A DNA stretch of 37,505 bases, from IMG/VR virus record IMGVR_UViG_3300033977_000196, positions 1 to 37,505 of that record; one strand, given 5' to 3'. Every line of letters begins with the position of its first letter. Position 1 is the stretch's first letter. The notes beneath the pieces were generated by a model. It was not told the origin of the DNA, did not search any database, and worked only from the letters and a program-made list of their open reading frames with translations. Of the stretch, positions 8,101 through 15,460 are shown piece after piece. Source of the stretch: a virus. The translations under genes were made by a program, and so were the position numbers.

Positions 8101-8432
8101 AGGGACCCTTGAAGACCACGGCTAAAGGCCTAGTTCACGGCCATGGTCCCTTCAAGAACGTGGTTCAGCTCGAGAGAGGCCTCGCGAGCAAGTTCATGCA
8201 GATCGCCAAAAGCCTGAAAGCCGGCAAGATCTCCCGCGATAACGCCCTCACGTTAGGCCAAGAGCTCGTCGACAAGAAGTACACGCAACTGAAAGAGTAT
8301 GGTTTGAATCATGTAAGCCGCAAAACCGGCGTCCAACTCAAGGAGCTCTCTCCGGAACAATCCCAGCGTCTGGACGAATGGAGAACCAAGACGCTCGCGG
8401 ACTTTCAGCAAGTTATAGATGATGTTCAATGA
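5199..8432 (+). CDS. Portal protein with long C-terminal extension
   Basis: This 1077-aa protein forms the dodecameric vertex ring through which DNA is packaged. Residues 1 to about 430 read as a HK97/SPP1-type portal, including the conserved RKGVSPVLAALEQMMNNQIV near residue 369. Portals are normally 400-550 aa, so more than half of this chain is extra. The middle is Pro/Gly-rich and disordered-looking, with a His-rich patch DHTHGHG. A metal-ligand cluster follows (C933, C936, C951, C963, C964, H966). The last 50 residues are helical and resemble the N-terminal part of MuF proteins. The TTG start at 5199 lies after a spacer with repeated GATAAC. A MuF-like gene follows in an ATGA overlap. 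Confidence 0.85.
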   Translation: MPSAIQIFGERKSGDRAKTFDEYNIPAVVQAKGVMDTIYPWWFDEREFPRRAVLTEWFYNPLKGQPRYIDVYRFRALAASEWVWMCTSTLIEEVAQVPWEIVPKDPALEEAPPEDILDEIQTVQDFLNNPNPNKGETINTLFRALIRDSLELDALGMVKGFSANSYVQHPAGGWELKPRGERNLVELFGRDGGSFLKEVDVDGIEYRYWQYSYLHPAVAPIEFDVDEICYMMRYPRTYSAYGWAETQSMETILNLLINSAFTDATMFQEYSVPSGVVSFTGSPEDEDRLREYFRTEIKGRFHKVAVLNKDAKFVPLAYTNRDLEFLEGQKWFGKLVWAIYKLTPTELGFQDEIRETGKAMNAQGVIQKRKGVSPVLAALEQMMNNQIVNEFSPLQRIKFRFKATDRQEEMAEDELYAELGKLGFVLPDEWRKKRKWGGPTEWGGMPIDIAKALITAGAKSPAQAPTPQQTTQVEAQPTGEMERIPHQPLSAEEKAIWETLKAWGANPNMSWDFADKSDRATPIFVRTQDGRFVQVAEPSPRRLPPKEVARWRRKFYDGSDIAVGARGHAAIMPQDRVFQAIKTKFPGISDRELLVKVNEVIVKQYGDPNKSRPTPRRIGPYAGHGRAMPYPMGAMGNRPDEPIRRGELLPGENPEEIQRAREAGSVLEAGGLGEEQVESPEEQGDVTRRDPRKPPIGPPAKSGLNAKRWEMDHTHGHGNVGTMHSRVDQSIKDNIGPRRQPTDPVHDVNTESQFYPISEHRADGGSNPRRPTPTIPAGPKNPHDVPPVHDNTGAVGAGSPTGPAKKKPQRHLGLMGASNPQGPTRTPGTGPEHQETLGYLERRALRTDPRTAAMWEKERKEHPDFSDQDIDMIVQDHLREKGLLQGEGDKGQSYAFDLQGREKYAEIYKQAGYVERPEFADATAEQLKVGHWCATCPYMKQTGASPTGYFCTEIKAPDRPYGCCDHWQGPLKTTAKGLVHGHGPFKNVVQLERGLASKFMQIAKSLKAGKISRDNALTLGQELVDKKYTQLKEYGLNHVSRKTGVQLKELSPEQSQRLDEWRTKTLADFQQVIDDVQ

Positions 8433-8755
8433 GCAGCCGGCCGCCCTCCCCCGGCCTCGTCGACTTCTGGAAGACCTGGAAAGGAATCCAAACCCGCCTC
8501 GCCGACATCGCCCATAACTTCACCTGGGGCACATTCAACGCCGCAACGCAACAGCAGCTCCTCGTTCTCGAAGCCGACGAAGCCGTGCCGCCGGAGGATA
8601 AAGGGAACACCCTGAGCTGGGCGACCATGGAAGACGACAAGGTCTGCACACTCTGCCAGGAGAACGCCGGCGACTACGACCCGGCCGCCCCGTTCCTACC
8701 AACTATGCCGGCGCACATCGACTGCCGTTGCTGGTGGGATGTGATCGCGCCATGA
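8429..8755 (+). CDS. MuF-like minor head protein, short form
   Basis: This 108-aa protein ends in the hallmark of the phage Mu gpF / SPP1 gp7 family: DDKVCTLCQENAG, then PTMPAHIDCRCWWDVI. This is the CxxC, PaHxxCRC zinc-like site that closes MuF domains. Family members are usually 250 aa or more; the N-terminal helices seem to reside in the C terminus of the portal gene, which overlaps it by ATGA. It probably binds the portal inside the head and may be ejected with DNA. Confidence 0.75.
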   Translation: MSSRPPSPGLVDFWKTWKGIQTRLADIAHNFTWGTFNAATQQQLLVLEADEAVPPEDKGNTLSWATMEDDKVCTLCQENAGDYDPAAPFLPTMPAHIDCRCWWDVIAP

Positions 8756-8874
8756 AGCCTCTTTTCATCGAAATCAAAAGCCCGGCTTGGAGTATGGGCT
8801 CCCACTTGAGCTTCGAGGATTACATGAGCTGTCCTCTCTGCGCGATCTGGAACCATGGAGACCTGATTACATGA
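8752..8874 (+). CDS. Very small CxxC protein
   Basis: A 40-aa reading frame between two genes, in ATGA overlaps at both ends (8752 and 8871). It has one CPLC pair plus a His (AIWNHG), half of a zinc ribbon. The double overlap and composition support it as a real gene. Confidence 0.55.
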   Translation: MKPLFIEIKSPAWSMGSHLSFEDYMSCPLCAIWNHGDLIT

Positions 8875-9044
8875 GCAAACGCCGCGACCTGGAGGACTCT
8901 GTAGAAACTATTATCCAGGAGAAGAAACGTGCCCTGGAGCCAAGGTGCGTGTTCTGTGATCGGCCCAGGGATGAATTCAATTCGCCGGGCAAGTCTTTAC
9001 GCGGCCGGTGGTGCTGCCCTGATTGTCGAGCTCTGATCGCTTAG
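8871..9044 (+). CDS. Small zinc-ribbon protein
   Basis: A 57-aa protein with a charged N-terminal helix, then CVFC and CCPDC knuckles. ATG 8871 overlaps the previous stop by 4 bp. An in-frame start at 8787 would add residues antiparallel to the reading of the preceding gene and is less likely. Confidence 0.65.
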   Translation: MSKRRDLEDSVETIIQEKKRALEPRCVFCDRPRDEFNSPGKSLRGRWCCPDCRALIA

Positions 9045-9049
9045 CTATT

Positions 9050-9505
9050 ATGGATCTTAAGTCGGTGATGATGAACGACCGTCCAGGTGAAGCCCAGCCT
9101 ATCTGTTATCGTTGGGCCTGCTTTGGCTGCGAACACTTCCGGCGGAGCGTCGTCGGCGGCCTCGTTATTGACGGCCAACGGCAACGGACCTGGTGGTGCG
9201 CTCTCATCGACGAACGCCAGGAGCCATGCAAGATTCAGGATGAAGAAGGCCGGCAGCTCACGGCCAAATTCCTCCCGGATTGGGAAAGGAAGCATAGACC
9301 GCCGACGGAAACTTTCAACCCGCGACCTCTTAGCCCTGAAGCTCGCCAGCAAATCGTACAGCATCAACTACCTCAGCCGACTATTCCACCTCGGCCGAGA
9401 TTGGACGCGCCAAATAGTCAACGACCCAAACCTACGCTGCCCAATCTGCCGAGAGCAGCGCCCGTTCGCAAAGGGCGTCGTCCTCCAAGGAGAACAACGC
9501 CGTAA
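9050..9505 (+). CDS. Cys-rich protein with Pro-rich tail
   Basis: This 151-aa protein has a metal-binding N-terminal half with the spacing CYRWACFGCEHF, then WWCALIDE and PCKI. This resembles the cysteine cluster in the portal C terminus. The C-terminal 60 residues are rich in Pro and Arg and lie over the next gene in another frame, so their composition may be dictated by that gene. ATG 9050 is chosen over an in-frame start at 9023, which overlaps the preceding gene. Function is unknown. Confidence 0.55.
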   Translation: MDLKSVMMNDRPGEAQPICYRWACFGCEHFRRSVVGGLVIDGQRQRTWWCALIDERQEPCKIQDEEGRQLTAKFLPDWERKHRPPTETFNPRPLSPEARQQIVQHQLPQPTIPPRPRLDAPNSQRPKPTLPNLPRAAPVRKGRRPPRRTTP

Positions 9506-9584
9506 ACCCATCATGCTCTGGGTATGCGGCAAGTGCGCCGGCATCGAATGCGGCCTCATCGATCGCTTACAACGCTTACGGTAA
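9240..9584 (+). CDS. Helix-turn-helix / zinc-ribbon protein
   Basis: A 114-aa protein whose middle reads as a helix-turn-helix (LSTRDLLALKLASKSYS then INYLSRLFHLGRDWTRQIV). A CPIC...CGKC ribbon follows. Together they suggest a DNA-binding regulator. The conserved-looking part begins about residue 28; ATG 9240 is the best in-frame start and makes a 266-bp out-of-frame overlap with the preceding gene. An undetected frameshift joining the two is an alternative. Confidence 0.6.
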   Translation: MKKAGSSRPNSSRIGKGSIDRRRKLSTRDLLALKLASKSYSINYLSRLFHLGRDWTRQIVNDPNLRCPICREQRPFAKGVVLQGEQRRKPIMLWVCGKCAGIECGLIDRLQRLR

Positions 9585-9590
9585 GCGCCA

Positions 9591-9600
9591 TAGTATACTA
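9591..9600. promoter_or_regulatory. TAGTATACTA palindrome (pair B, upstream)
   Basis: A perfect copy just after the stop at 9584, followed by TTTTAA, so this site may serve as part of a TATA element. Its partner is 28 bp downstream. Confidence 0.6.
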
Positions 9601-9618
9601 TTTTAAGGATCCCAAAAT

Positions 9619-9628
9619 TAGTATACTA
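9619..9628. promoter_or_regulatory. TAGTATACTA palindrome (pair B, downstream)
   Basis: A perfect copy 9 bp before the TTG start at 9637, with GGATCC 8 bp upstream of it. It sits at the expected transcription start if the upstream copy or TTTTAA is the TATA element. Confidence 0.6.
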
Positions 9629-9636
9629 GACCCATT

Positions 9637-9828
9637 TTGCCCACAGTCGAAGGAAAACCAATCCACGACGTAATTCGCGTCAACGAGTTCCGATGCGGCA
9701 GCTGCCACAGTTACCGCCCCATCTCCGAGTTTCGGCATTGCACGGTCCCGAACTGCACCTGGCCCCCCCTATGCATCCCCTGCTATCGAATCCACATGGC
9801 CAACTTCCACGGCCAGATGGTCCTCTAG
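9637..9828 (+). CDS. Small multi-Cys zinc protein
   Basis: A 63-aa protein with six or more Cys in pairs (CGSC, C...C, CIPC) plus His residues, suggesting two bound zincs in a RING- or B-box-like arrangement. The TTG start at 9637 lies 9 bp after a TAGTATACTA palindrome. The next gene starts directly after its TAG stop. Confidence 0.6.
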   Translation: MPTVEGKPIHDVIRVNEFRCGSCHSYRPISEFRHCTVPNCTWPPLCIPCYRIHMANFHGQMVL

Positions 9829-10200
9829 TTGATCTGCCCTAACTGCGGCCAGCAAATGGTCTGCCGCAACTGCGAATACTCCGAACCCGACATCTGGATG
9901 AAGAGCCACCACGACTTCGAAACCGAAGTCGCCCTCGTCGACAACGTCCACGAATGGAACCCCAAGCTGCTCGCGGCGTTACGCAGCCAACCCGACGTGG
10001 TCGCCGGCGTCTACGTCTACAAGCTAACCAAACCAACCTCGAACGCACCGGCCGGCCGCGTCGTGCGAATCCTTGAGCCGATCTACCGCGCTCGAGGAAA
10101 CACTTTCAGACGTCCGAAGAACTACATGGAACGCCGCGACAGCGACAAGAAAAGCCTGGCCGCCTGGAAGAGCTCCCATCGAATCCAGGAGGCTCGTTAA
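9829..10200 (+). CDS. Zinc-ribbon N-terminus, hypothetical protein
   Basis: A 123-aa protein beginning CPNCGQQMVCRNC, a compact double CxxC knuckle, followed by an alpha/beta domain (LLAALRSQPDVVAGVYVYKL) and a basic tail. The TTG start immediately follows the stop of the previous gene. Unknown function; it could bind nucleic acid. Confidence 0.6.
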   Translation: MICPNCGQQMVCRNCEYSEPDIWMKSHHDFETEVALVDNVHEWNPKLLAALRSQPDVVAGVYVYKLTKPTSNAPAGRVVRILEPIYRARGNTFRRPKNYMERRDSDKKSLAAWKSSHRIQEAR

Positions 10201-10515
10201 ATGGAAACGGAGGACCTGCTTCGCGCTCTGCGGCGAGTCCACGCCGCGAACTGCCAAGGATTCAAGACCAAGCACGGCCGCCAGGCCGAGATCGCCGATC
10301 AACTCAAGAAGCACCTCGAGGAAATCGGGGAGTTCATCAAGGCCGTCGACAAGAAGAACCTCGAAGATCCCATGGACGAATACTGGGACTGTATCTTCTC
10401 CTTCATGGCCACAGCCATGAACCCGATAGGTATCTGGCATCCTACCGACGAACAGTTGCTCGACGGCCTCGATCGCTGCCTCTTCAAAATCATGCGCCGA
10501 GTGGGGGTGACTTAA
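10201..10515 (+). CDS. MazG-like nucleotide pyrophosphohydrolase
   Basis: A 104-aa all-alpha protein with the two metal-binding motifs of the MazG/dUTPase-like superfamily: EExxE at E40, E41 and E44 (LEEIGEF), and ExxD at E60 and D63 (DEYWDCIF). A C-terminal helix ends in KIMRR. Such enzymes hydrolyse NTPs or dNTPs to monophosphates and can clear modified nucleotides or lower ppGpp-like alarmones. ATG 10201 directly follows the upstream TAA. The next gene starts in a TAATG overlap. Confidence 0.72.
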   Translation: METEDLLRALRRVHAANCQGFKTKHGRQAEIADQLKKHLEEIGEFIKAVDKKNLEDPMDEYWDCIFSFMATAMNPIGIWHPTDEQLLDGLDRCLFKIMRRVGVT

Positions 10516-10751
10516 TGGCTCGTGGTGATAGGAAGACCTGCCCGAACTACTACCATCCCGGTCCTGGGCGCCGCCCTAAGAAGCCCTGCCGGAACTACTC
10601 CGGCATGAAGCGCCTCTACGAACGCCACGTGATACCGGGCAAGGGCCAACAGTTCGTGCCCGTCGGATGGCACTGCGAGAGCTGCGGCAAGACGCTGTAC
10701 GACGATAAGAGGACGCTCGAGAAACGCCTCTACCCAGGTGCCAGCGATTGA
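10515..10751 (+). CDS. Basic zinc-ribbon protein
   Basis: A 78-aa, Lys/Arg-rich protein with scattered Cys at the N terminus (TCPNYYHP, KKPCRNY) and a CESCGK knuckle at about 53-58. High charge and zinc ligands suggest nucleic-acid binding. Starts in a TAATG junction and ends in a TTGA overlap with the next gene. Confidence 0.6.
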   Translation: MARGDRKTCPNYYHPGPGRRPKKPCRNYSGMKRLYERHVIPGKGQQFVPVGWHCESCGKTLYDDKRTLEKRLYPGASD

Positions 10752-10978
10752 AAATCACCGAGAAAGAGTACCAAGCCATCATCCAAGAGTTTACTCGCCG
10801 CTTCCTCAACTCGGCCAGCGTATCCATTCCAGTGCGAGCTCATGAGATCATGCCGAAGAGCTACGTGGAAGGACAGCTCTCCACCACACGGCAGGATAGC
10901 ACAACCCTCAACTTTTCATTCACTGTCGTCCCCGGCGACTTCCGAGAGATCTTGGGCGGGATCCGGCGCCGCAAATGA
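10748..10978 (+). CDS. Hypothetical protein
   Basis: A 76-aa protein with an N-terminal helix and a C-terminal beta hairpin (STTLNFSFTVVPGDF). No family recognised. The TTG start overlaps the upstream TGA. Confidence 0.5.
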   Translation: MKITEKEYQAIIQEFTRRFLNSASVSIPVRAHEIMPKSYVEGQLSTTRQDSTTLNFSFTVVPGDFREILGGIRRRK

Positions 10979-10996
10979 CACAGGAAGAGGTCCTGA

Positions 10997-11167
10997 ATGA
11001 AGATGCCGCAAGTAACTGAGTTTCACTGCCCAATTTGTCGGGATTTCGAGCTACGAATCGCAGAGATAAGACGCCTCGCTAATAATCGATTGGCGCTGGA
11101 AGTCTACGAGGAAGCCTACGCTGAGCACCGTGAAAGGGATGCGAATTCGCGTCAGCTCAGCGGTTGA
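10997..11167 (+). CDS. Very small CxxC protein
   Basis: A 56-aa reading frame with FHCPICRDFE near its start and a charged helix after it. GAGG lies 8 bases before ATG 10997. It fills the gap before the protease gene. The single CxxC suggests zinc binding as a dimer. Confidence 0.5.
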   Translation: MKMPQVTEFHCPICRDFELRIAEIRRLANNRLALEVYEEAYAEHRERDANSRQLSG

Positions 11168-11214
11168 AATAGTCCACTAATACTGTGGGCGGGGCGATAT
11201 TTTGCAGAGTAGAC

Positions 11215-13515
11215 ATGCCGCTTCAGCCAATCAATCGGCCGCCGAAGGGCTGGTGGAATATGATGCGGCCGAAGGTGGAGCAGAATCCGAAGTATCGGAA
11301 GCGCTCGAAGGAAGATAAGGATGCGATAACGGCCGGCATATACCAGAACTATGATCAGGCGAAGAAGCGGCGCCTGCGTCAGGAGTACGCGGGCAAAGAG
11401 AAAGGCTTCATGAGCCTGAAGAGCTTCCTCCGTTTGCGCGGTTACTTCGCGGCCCTGGAACTCAAATCTGTGAAGGCGCTGCCAAGCCAGAGGGATGAGG
11501 CTGGCTGGCCCAAGTCCCCGCCTAAAGGTTATCCGGAGAACCGCGGCCAGTACGCGGATCCTCGCAACTTCAAGTACCCGCTAGACACCGAGGACCATGT
11601 ACGGGCCGCCTGGTCTTACATTCACATGCCGAAGAACCGCGCCAAATATCAGCCGCATGAGCTGGCCACGATGGAGGCCCGGATCCAGAAGGCCGGCAAG
11701 AAGTACAAGATCGACTTCTCGGACAAGGACTTTGGCGGTTGGACCTCGCATAATAGCGATTGGGAGCGCGGGTTCCGGGAGGGAGAGAGGAAGAGCGAAG
11801 ACCGGATGCGCGGAATTCATACGAGCCGCGACCGGGAGGCGCAGTTCCAGAAGAAGCAAGCCCAGCCTCTCACGTGGTCGACGAACGTGGACGATCCGGT
11901 TCGGGAGATGCAGAAAGCCGAACGTCAGGAGGCGTTACGGTATCGCGCTGGCAAAGGCAAGGAGCAGCATGAGGGAGTAGGGAAGGTACCGGCCGCGCCT
12001 GGGGGACCGACCAGGCCGCGGCCGGCGGCGTTCAAGCCGAAGCCTCCCAAGCCAAAGTTCTTCAGGTCGCAGCGCAGCGTCCTCTATCTACCTATCGCGT
12101 TGAAGGTTGCAACGAAGAGTTTCTCCGGCGTGCAGAAGGGCGATCTGGTGGTTGAGGGAATTGTTTCCATGCCGGTTAAGGATCTGCAGGGGGATGTTCT
12201 CGAGCTCCCAGCGTTGATCAAAGCGAAGAACGAGATGACGAAGCCGCCCTACAACCATGTGTGGCTTGATCACGAGTCGCCGTACGCGAAGCCTCAAACC
12301 AATCAGGAGACGGCTCCGATCGGAAACTTCGTGGCCGCCAAAATCATCCATCTAGCCGGATATCCGGCCCTGTGGGCTCGAATGGTTGTGAACAAGGCCC
12401 ACCCCCAGTTTGACGAGGTCGCGTACGAGCTGAAGAAGGGATACTACAACGCCTTCTCGATGGAATTCGTACCCATCGTTGAAGGTTTGAAGATGATTCG
12501 GGGCAAGATGGCGAACGCCATTAGCGACATCAAATACTTCGCCACGTCGCTAGTGCGCGCCCCAGCGAACGAGAAGGCGACCGTTCAGAAAGTGTACGTG
12601 AAAGCGTTCGCCAATTCCACACGGTTCTGCCCGGTCCAGGTCTCCGGACCCGGCTGGGTTGGACAAACCATACTATGCAAAAGCATAGGTGGAGAAGAAA
12701 ATTTGGGAAGAATCAAACGGACCATAACGGAAGAGAAGGAACTAGAGCCAGAGGATGAACCTGAACTCGAGCCCGAGGACGAGCCAGAGCTCGAGCCGGA
12801 AGATGAGCCCGAACCTGGAGACGACGGAACAGACGGCGATGGCAGCGGCGCACCTGGCCAAACCCCTACAGCAATGCGGGGCCTCAAAAAGCGCGATTAC
12901 GATCGAGAAACAGGCAATACCGCGGCTGAGCGTGTCTCGACGGGCATGGGCGAATGGGGAGATCCCGCACTGGATAAGAGGCGAGCCAAACGCGCCACCA
13001 TCAAGGACTACATTATGGATCACGACGAACGCCTCGGCACCATCGAGGCCGGCATGAAGGCCTTGATCAGAAACACGGCGCTGATTGGGAAAGCTGTGGG
13101 GCTTGACCTGAAAGGCGTCGACACAGGCGAAGCCAAGGATACGATTGATTGGGACGAGGACGAGGGCCCGGGGAGCGGAGACCTGGATGAACAGGTGCCG
13201 CCCGAAACGAAACCCGGCCGAATGAAACCCGCGAAGCAGCGTGTCACCAGCACGTTCGACGTAGGCGATGAGGATATCGAGGACGCGGACAGCGCAGAGG
13301 TTGGAGGCGAAGGCACGACCAGTAAGAAGTACGTCGTCACGGCAGCGCAACTTGACCGACTTGTTCGAAAGCACGTCCATGAAATGCGGCCACTACGCGT
13401 GGGAGGCTTCGGAAGGGAAGAAGCCGGCGTAATGTCCGAGCAAATGCGTCTGAAGCAGCTGATGGATTCAGACGACGGTTCAATCGAGAGCCAGTTGGCG
13501 ATCTGGGGGCTTTAG
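11215..13515 (+). CDS. Prohead protease (S78 type) fused to N-terminal and scaffold-like domains
   Basis: This 766-aa protein should cut scaffold and capsid precursors during maturation. An N-terminal basic region is followed, at about residues 105-165, by a DUF6582-like segment (KYPLDTEDHVRAAWSYI). The protease core spans roughly 285-445, with VVEGIVSMP, catalytic His353 in VWLDHES and Ser415 in NAFSMEFV, the caudovirus S78 arrangement. After it come three tandem acidic repeats (ELEPEDEP, about 506-531) and a charged helical tail that could be scaffold. Typical proteases are about 200 aa, so it is a multi-domain fusion. ATG 11215 is preferred over TTG-type upstream starts because it begins a sensible basic N terminus. 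Confidence 0.85.
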   Translation: MPLQPINRPPKGWWNMMRPKVEQNPKYRKRSKEDKDAITAGIYQNYDQAKKRRLRQEYAGKEKGFMSLKSFLRLRGYFAALELKSVKALPSQRDEAGWPKSPPKGYPENRGQYADPRNFKYPLDTEDHVRAAWSYIHMPKNRAKYQPHELATMEARIQKAGKKYKIDFSDKDFGGWTSHNSDWERGFREGERKSEDRMRGIHTSRDREAQFQKKQAQPLTWSTNVDDPVREMQKAERQEALRYRAGKGKEQHEGVGKVPAAPGGPTRPRPAAFKPKPPKPKFFRSQRSVLYLPIALKVATKSFSGVQKGDLVVEGIVSMPVKDLQGDVLELPALIKAKNEMTKPPYNHVWLDHESPYAKPQTNQETAPIGNFVAAKIIHLAGYPALWARMVVNKAHPQFDEVAYELKKGYYNAFSMEFVPIVEGLKMIRGKMANAISDIKYFATSLVRAPANEKATVQKVYVKAFANSTRFCPVQVSGPGWVGQTILCKSIGGEENLGRIKRTITEEKELEPEDEPELEPEDEPELEPEDEPEPGDDGTDGDGSGAPGQTPTAMRGLKKRDYDRETGNTAAERVSTGMGEWGDPALDKRRAKRATIKDYIMDHDERLGTIEAGMKALIRNTALIGKAVGLDLKGVDTGEAKDTIDWDEDEGPGSGDLDEQVPPETKPGRMKPAKQRVTSTFDVGDEDIEDADSAEVGGEGTTSKKYVVTAAQLDRLVRKHVHEMRPLRVGGFGREEAGVMSEQMRLKQLMDSDDGSIESQLAIWGL

Positions 13516-13521
13516 AGAAGC

Positions 13522-14748
13522 ATGGTGCAAGTAGCTATTCCCGGCTATCGATTCGGCGACGGAACTCCTGGGCTTTCGACGCCCGCGGAGATCCTTGCCG
13601 GCGCGATGGGTTTGGGAGTATTTCCTGAGGGTACCTGGTTAACTCGAGGCCTACAGGACGCCGACGCGAGCGGTCACGCGGAGCTTGGCCCCGACCGTAG
13701 AAATCAGTTCTACGGATGGGTTCGGGGGAAGTACCGCAGGTACGTTCTACGCACGAAACAGGTCCTAGACTCCACAAGCGCCATCCTGCACACGACCACA
13801 GACCAGGAAATCATCGACACGACCCGCCGAGAAACCCCGTGCCTGGAACTCGTACCGGTTGAAACAGCGAGAGGCAAGATCGCGAGCTACGACGTCCTAA
13901 CGGCTCGTGGATCCGCCAGCTTCCTAACGGAAGCCAACTCGCTCATCGCATCAAACCTAGCGCCAGTCCACGACACGTACGTTACCGCCACGAAAGCGCT
14001 GTGCATTGCTACAAGCCCAGGTGGCTGGGGCGACTTCGCACTCTCCGCGATGGCGAGTGCGTACCCGACCCGTGACGCCAGGGCGCTCGAGATACGAAAC
14101 AAGACCTGGAGCGGCAACGAACTATGGGAAAACGAACTCATCAACGGATCCACGCCCAACGGCGCGTCAGCCGCGGGCTTCGTTGGTATCCGCGGTGAGA
14201 TCTACACTTCAGCCGGCGCTTGGGGCTCAACGATTCCAAGCGGCAACGCCACAGGCCTAAACTACAATCTGAGCGGCGCAGCGGTCTCAGACGATGACAT
14301 CGACACGGCCATAACCGACGGGGCGCAGCTCAACGTCAAATATAACCTCGCCATTTGCGACCTCTCAACCTGGAAGAGAATCAAACAGCTGATGCAACAG
14401 CTCGTCAGGTACGTGAACCCCGAAACCGAGATCGCGTGGGGACTCAAAGCCTTGGCCTGGAACACGCCGTACGGCGTCATTCCAATCGTAGCATCGAAGT
14501 TCATGAACTACGGAGCGGGAGCTCACGAGATCCTGTTCCTGGACACGAAGTTCCTTGCCCAGCGCATGCTATTGGATTCCACGATGGAAATGTTCGCTAA
14601 GACGGCGCTGCAGCAAACCTTCGTGATCAAGAAGTTCGCGGGCTTCATCGACAAGACCCAGGCGTACACGCAGACGTACAACAACAACTCGTGGCCATCC
14701 ACCACGACGGGAACGTCGAAGATGGCCAGGATCTACGCAATAGCTTAG
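13522..14748 (+). CDS. Major capsid protein (HK97 fold)
   Basis: This 408-aa protein follows the protease directly, as capsid genes do. Length and pattern suit HK97-fold capsid proteins: an N-terminal arm, an E-loop-like region, and a C-terminal half with helical spine and beta strands (YGVIPIVASKFM, GAHEILFLDTKF) ending near residue 408. Identification comes from position, length and strand pattern; no single catalytic motif exists for this family. A weak GAGAAG precedes ATG 13522. Confidence 0.82.
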   Translation: MVQVAIPGYRFGDGTPGLSTPAEILAGAMGLGVFPEGTWLTRGLQDADASGHAELGPDRRNQFYGWVRGKYRRYVLRTKQVLDSTSAILHTTTDQEIIDTTRRETPCLELVPVETARGKIASYDVLTARGSASFLTEANSLIASNLAPVHDTYVTATKALCIATSPGGWGDFALSAMASAYPTRDARALEIRNKTWSGNELWENELINGSTPNGASAAGFVGIRGEIYTSAGAWGSTIPSGNATGLNYNLSGAAVSDDDIDTAITDGAQLNVKYNLAICDLSTWKRIKQLMQQLVRYVNPETEIAWGLKALAWNTPYGVIPIVASKFMNYGAGAHEILFLDTKFLAQRMLLDSTMEMFAKTALQQTFVIKKFAGFIDKTQAYTQTYNNNSWPSTTTGTSKMARIYAIA

Positions 14749-14760
14749 GAGTCGGCAAAG

Positions 14761-15090
14761 ATGGCGAACGCCTACTTTACCATCACCAAGCAGTATGTTC
14801 TCCGCGGCCATCCATACACTGAGATCGTCCAGGGAACGATGTCAGGCGGGACGGGCATGGGCGCCCACTTCCGCTCGAGACTCGTTCGGCCAGTGGCGGT
14901 CTCAATAGCAACCATGTCCGGAGGCTCCGGATCTGCTGGTGGCGTCGCAAAAGCGGCCGCACTAGTTACCTGGTCAGGTGGCACAGGAGCCGCCTCAGGC
15001 AACTCAACGCGAGACATATTCCTGTTCACGACCGACTCAACAAACCCTGCAATGAAACTGTCAATCGTCGTCCAAGGCGAGCAATTCTAG
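14761..15090 (+). CDS. Small beta-rich protein with SGG[TS]G motifs
   Basis: A 109-aa protein of unknown family right after the capsid gene, where decoration or head-fibre proteins often lie. It carries three copies of a short motif at residues 27-32, 52-57 and 71-76 (MSGGTG, MSGGSG, WSGGTG), each between predicted beta strands. The codons of the copies differ, so selection appears to be on the peptide. A decoration role is inferred from position. Confidence 0.6.
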   Translation: MANAYFTITKQYVLRGHPYTEIVQGTMSGGTGMGAHFRSRLVRPVAVSIATMSGGSGSAGGVAKAAALVTWSGGTGAASGNSTRDIFLFTTDSTNPAMKLSIVVQGEQF

Positions 15091-15145
15091 GGCTCTCTGA
15101 ATTTCCCCCTCTTTCGAATGACCCCTTTACGGGGACGAGTGAGCA

Positions 15146-15460
15146 ATGGAGAAAGACCAAGTTTGCACGATGGAGCTGGAAGTGGAACCGAACGGCCTAA
15201 TGTTTGGGACGTTCCAGGTACCGAAGGTTCTGCCCCCGAAGAATTGGGGCTGCATCTGCCACCCGGAGAAGAAGTTCCGGCGATGGCATTTAACCTGCCA
15301 TACGTTCTGTCGATTCAAGCGGGTTCTGAAAGGGAAGATGCCCGCGCGGATCCCCCTATCCATGTACACGCTCTTCATCCAACGCAACCGGAAGGGCTTA
15401 TGGTGGAAAGAGCCTCTCCTTCACGCCGTCGTAGTTATCGCGGAGTTGTTAGCTAATTGA
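15146..15460 (+). CDS. Zinc-finger-like head-region protein
   Basis: A 104-aa protein with an N-terminal acidic stretch, then CICHPEKKF...HLTCHTFCRF, a plausible three- or four-ligand zinc site. A basic C-terminal half ends in a hydrophobic helix (LLHAVVVIAELL). The frame 15118-15456 also reads open but looks like a shadow. The stop overlaps the next start as TTGA. Confidence 0.6.
   Translation: MEKDQVCTMELEVEPNGLMFGTFQVPKVLPPKNWGCICHPEKKFRRWHLTCHTFCRFKRVLKGKMPARIPLSMYTLFIQRNRKGLWWKEPLLHAVVVIAELLAN

Noticed and set aside
12742-12822. Acidic repeats as a possible CRISPR or DNA repeat array
   Set aside because: The units are contiguous, coding and without spacers; they are protein repeats.
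12742-13380. A 212-aa minus-strand frame inside the protease-scaffold gene
   Set aside because: It is the antisense of the acidic repeats and scaffold-like tail and has no independent support.
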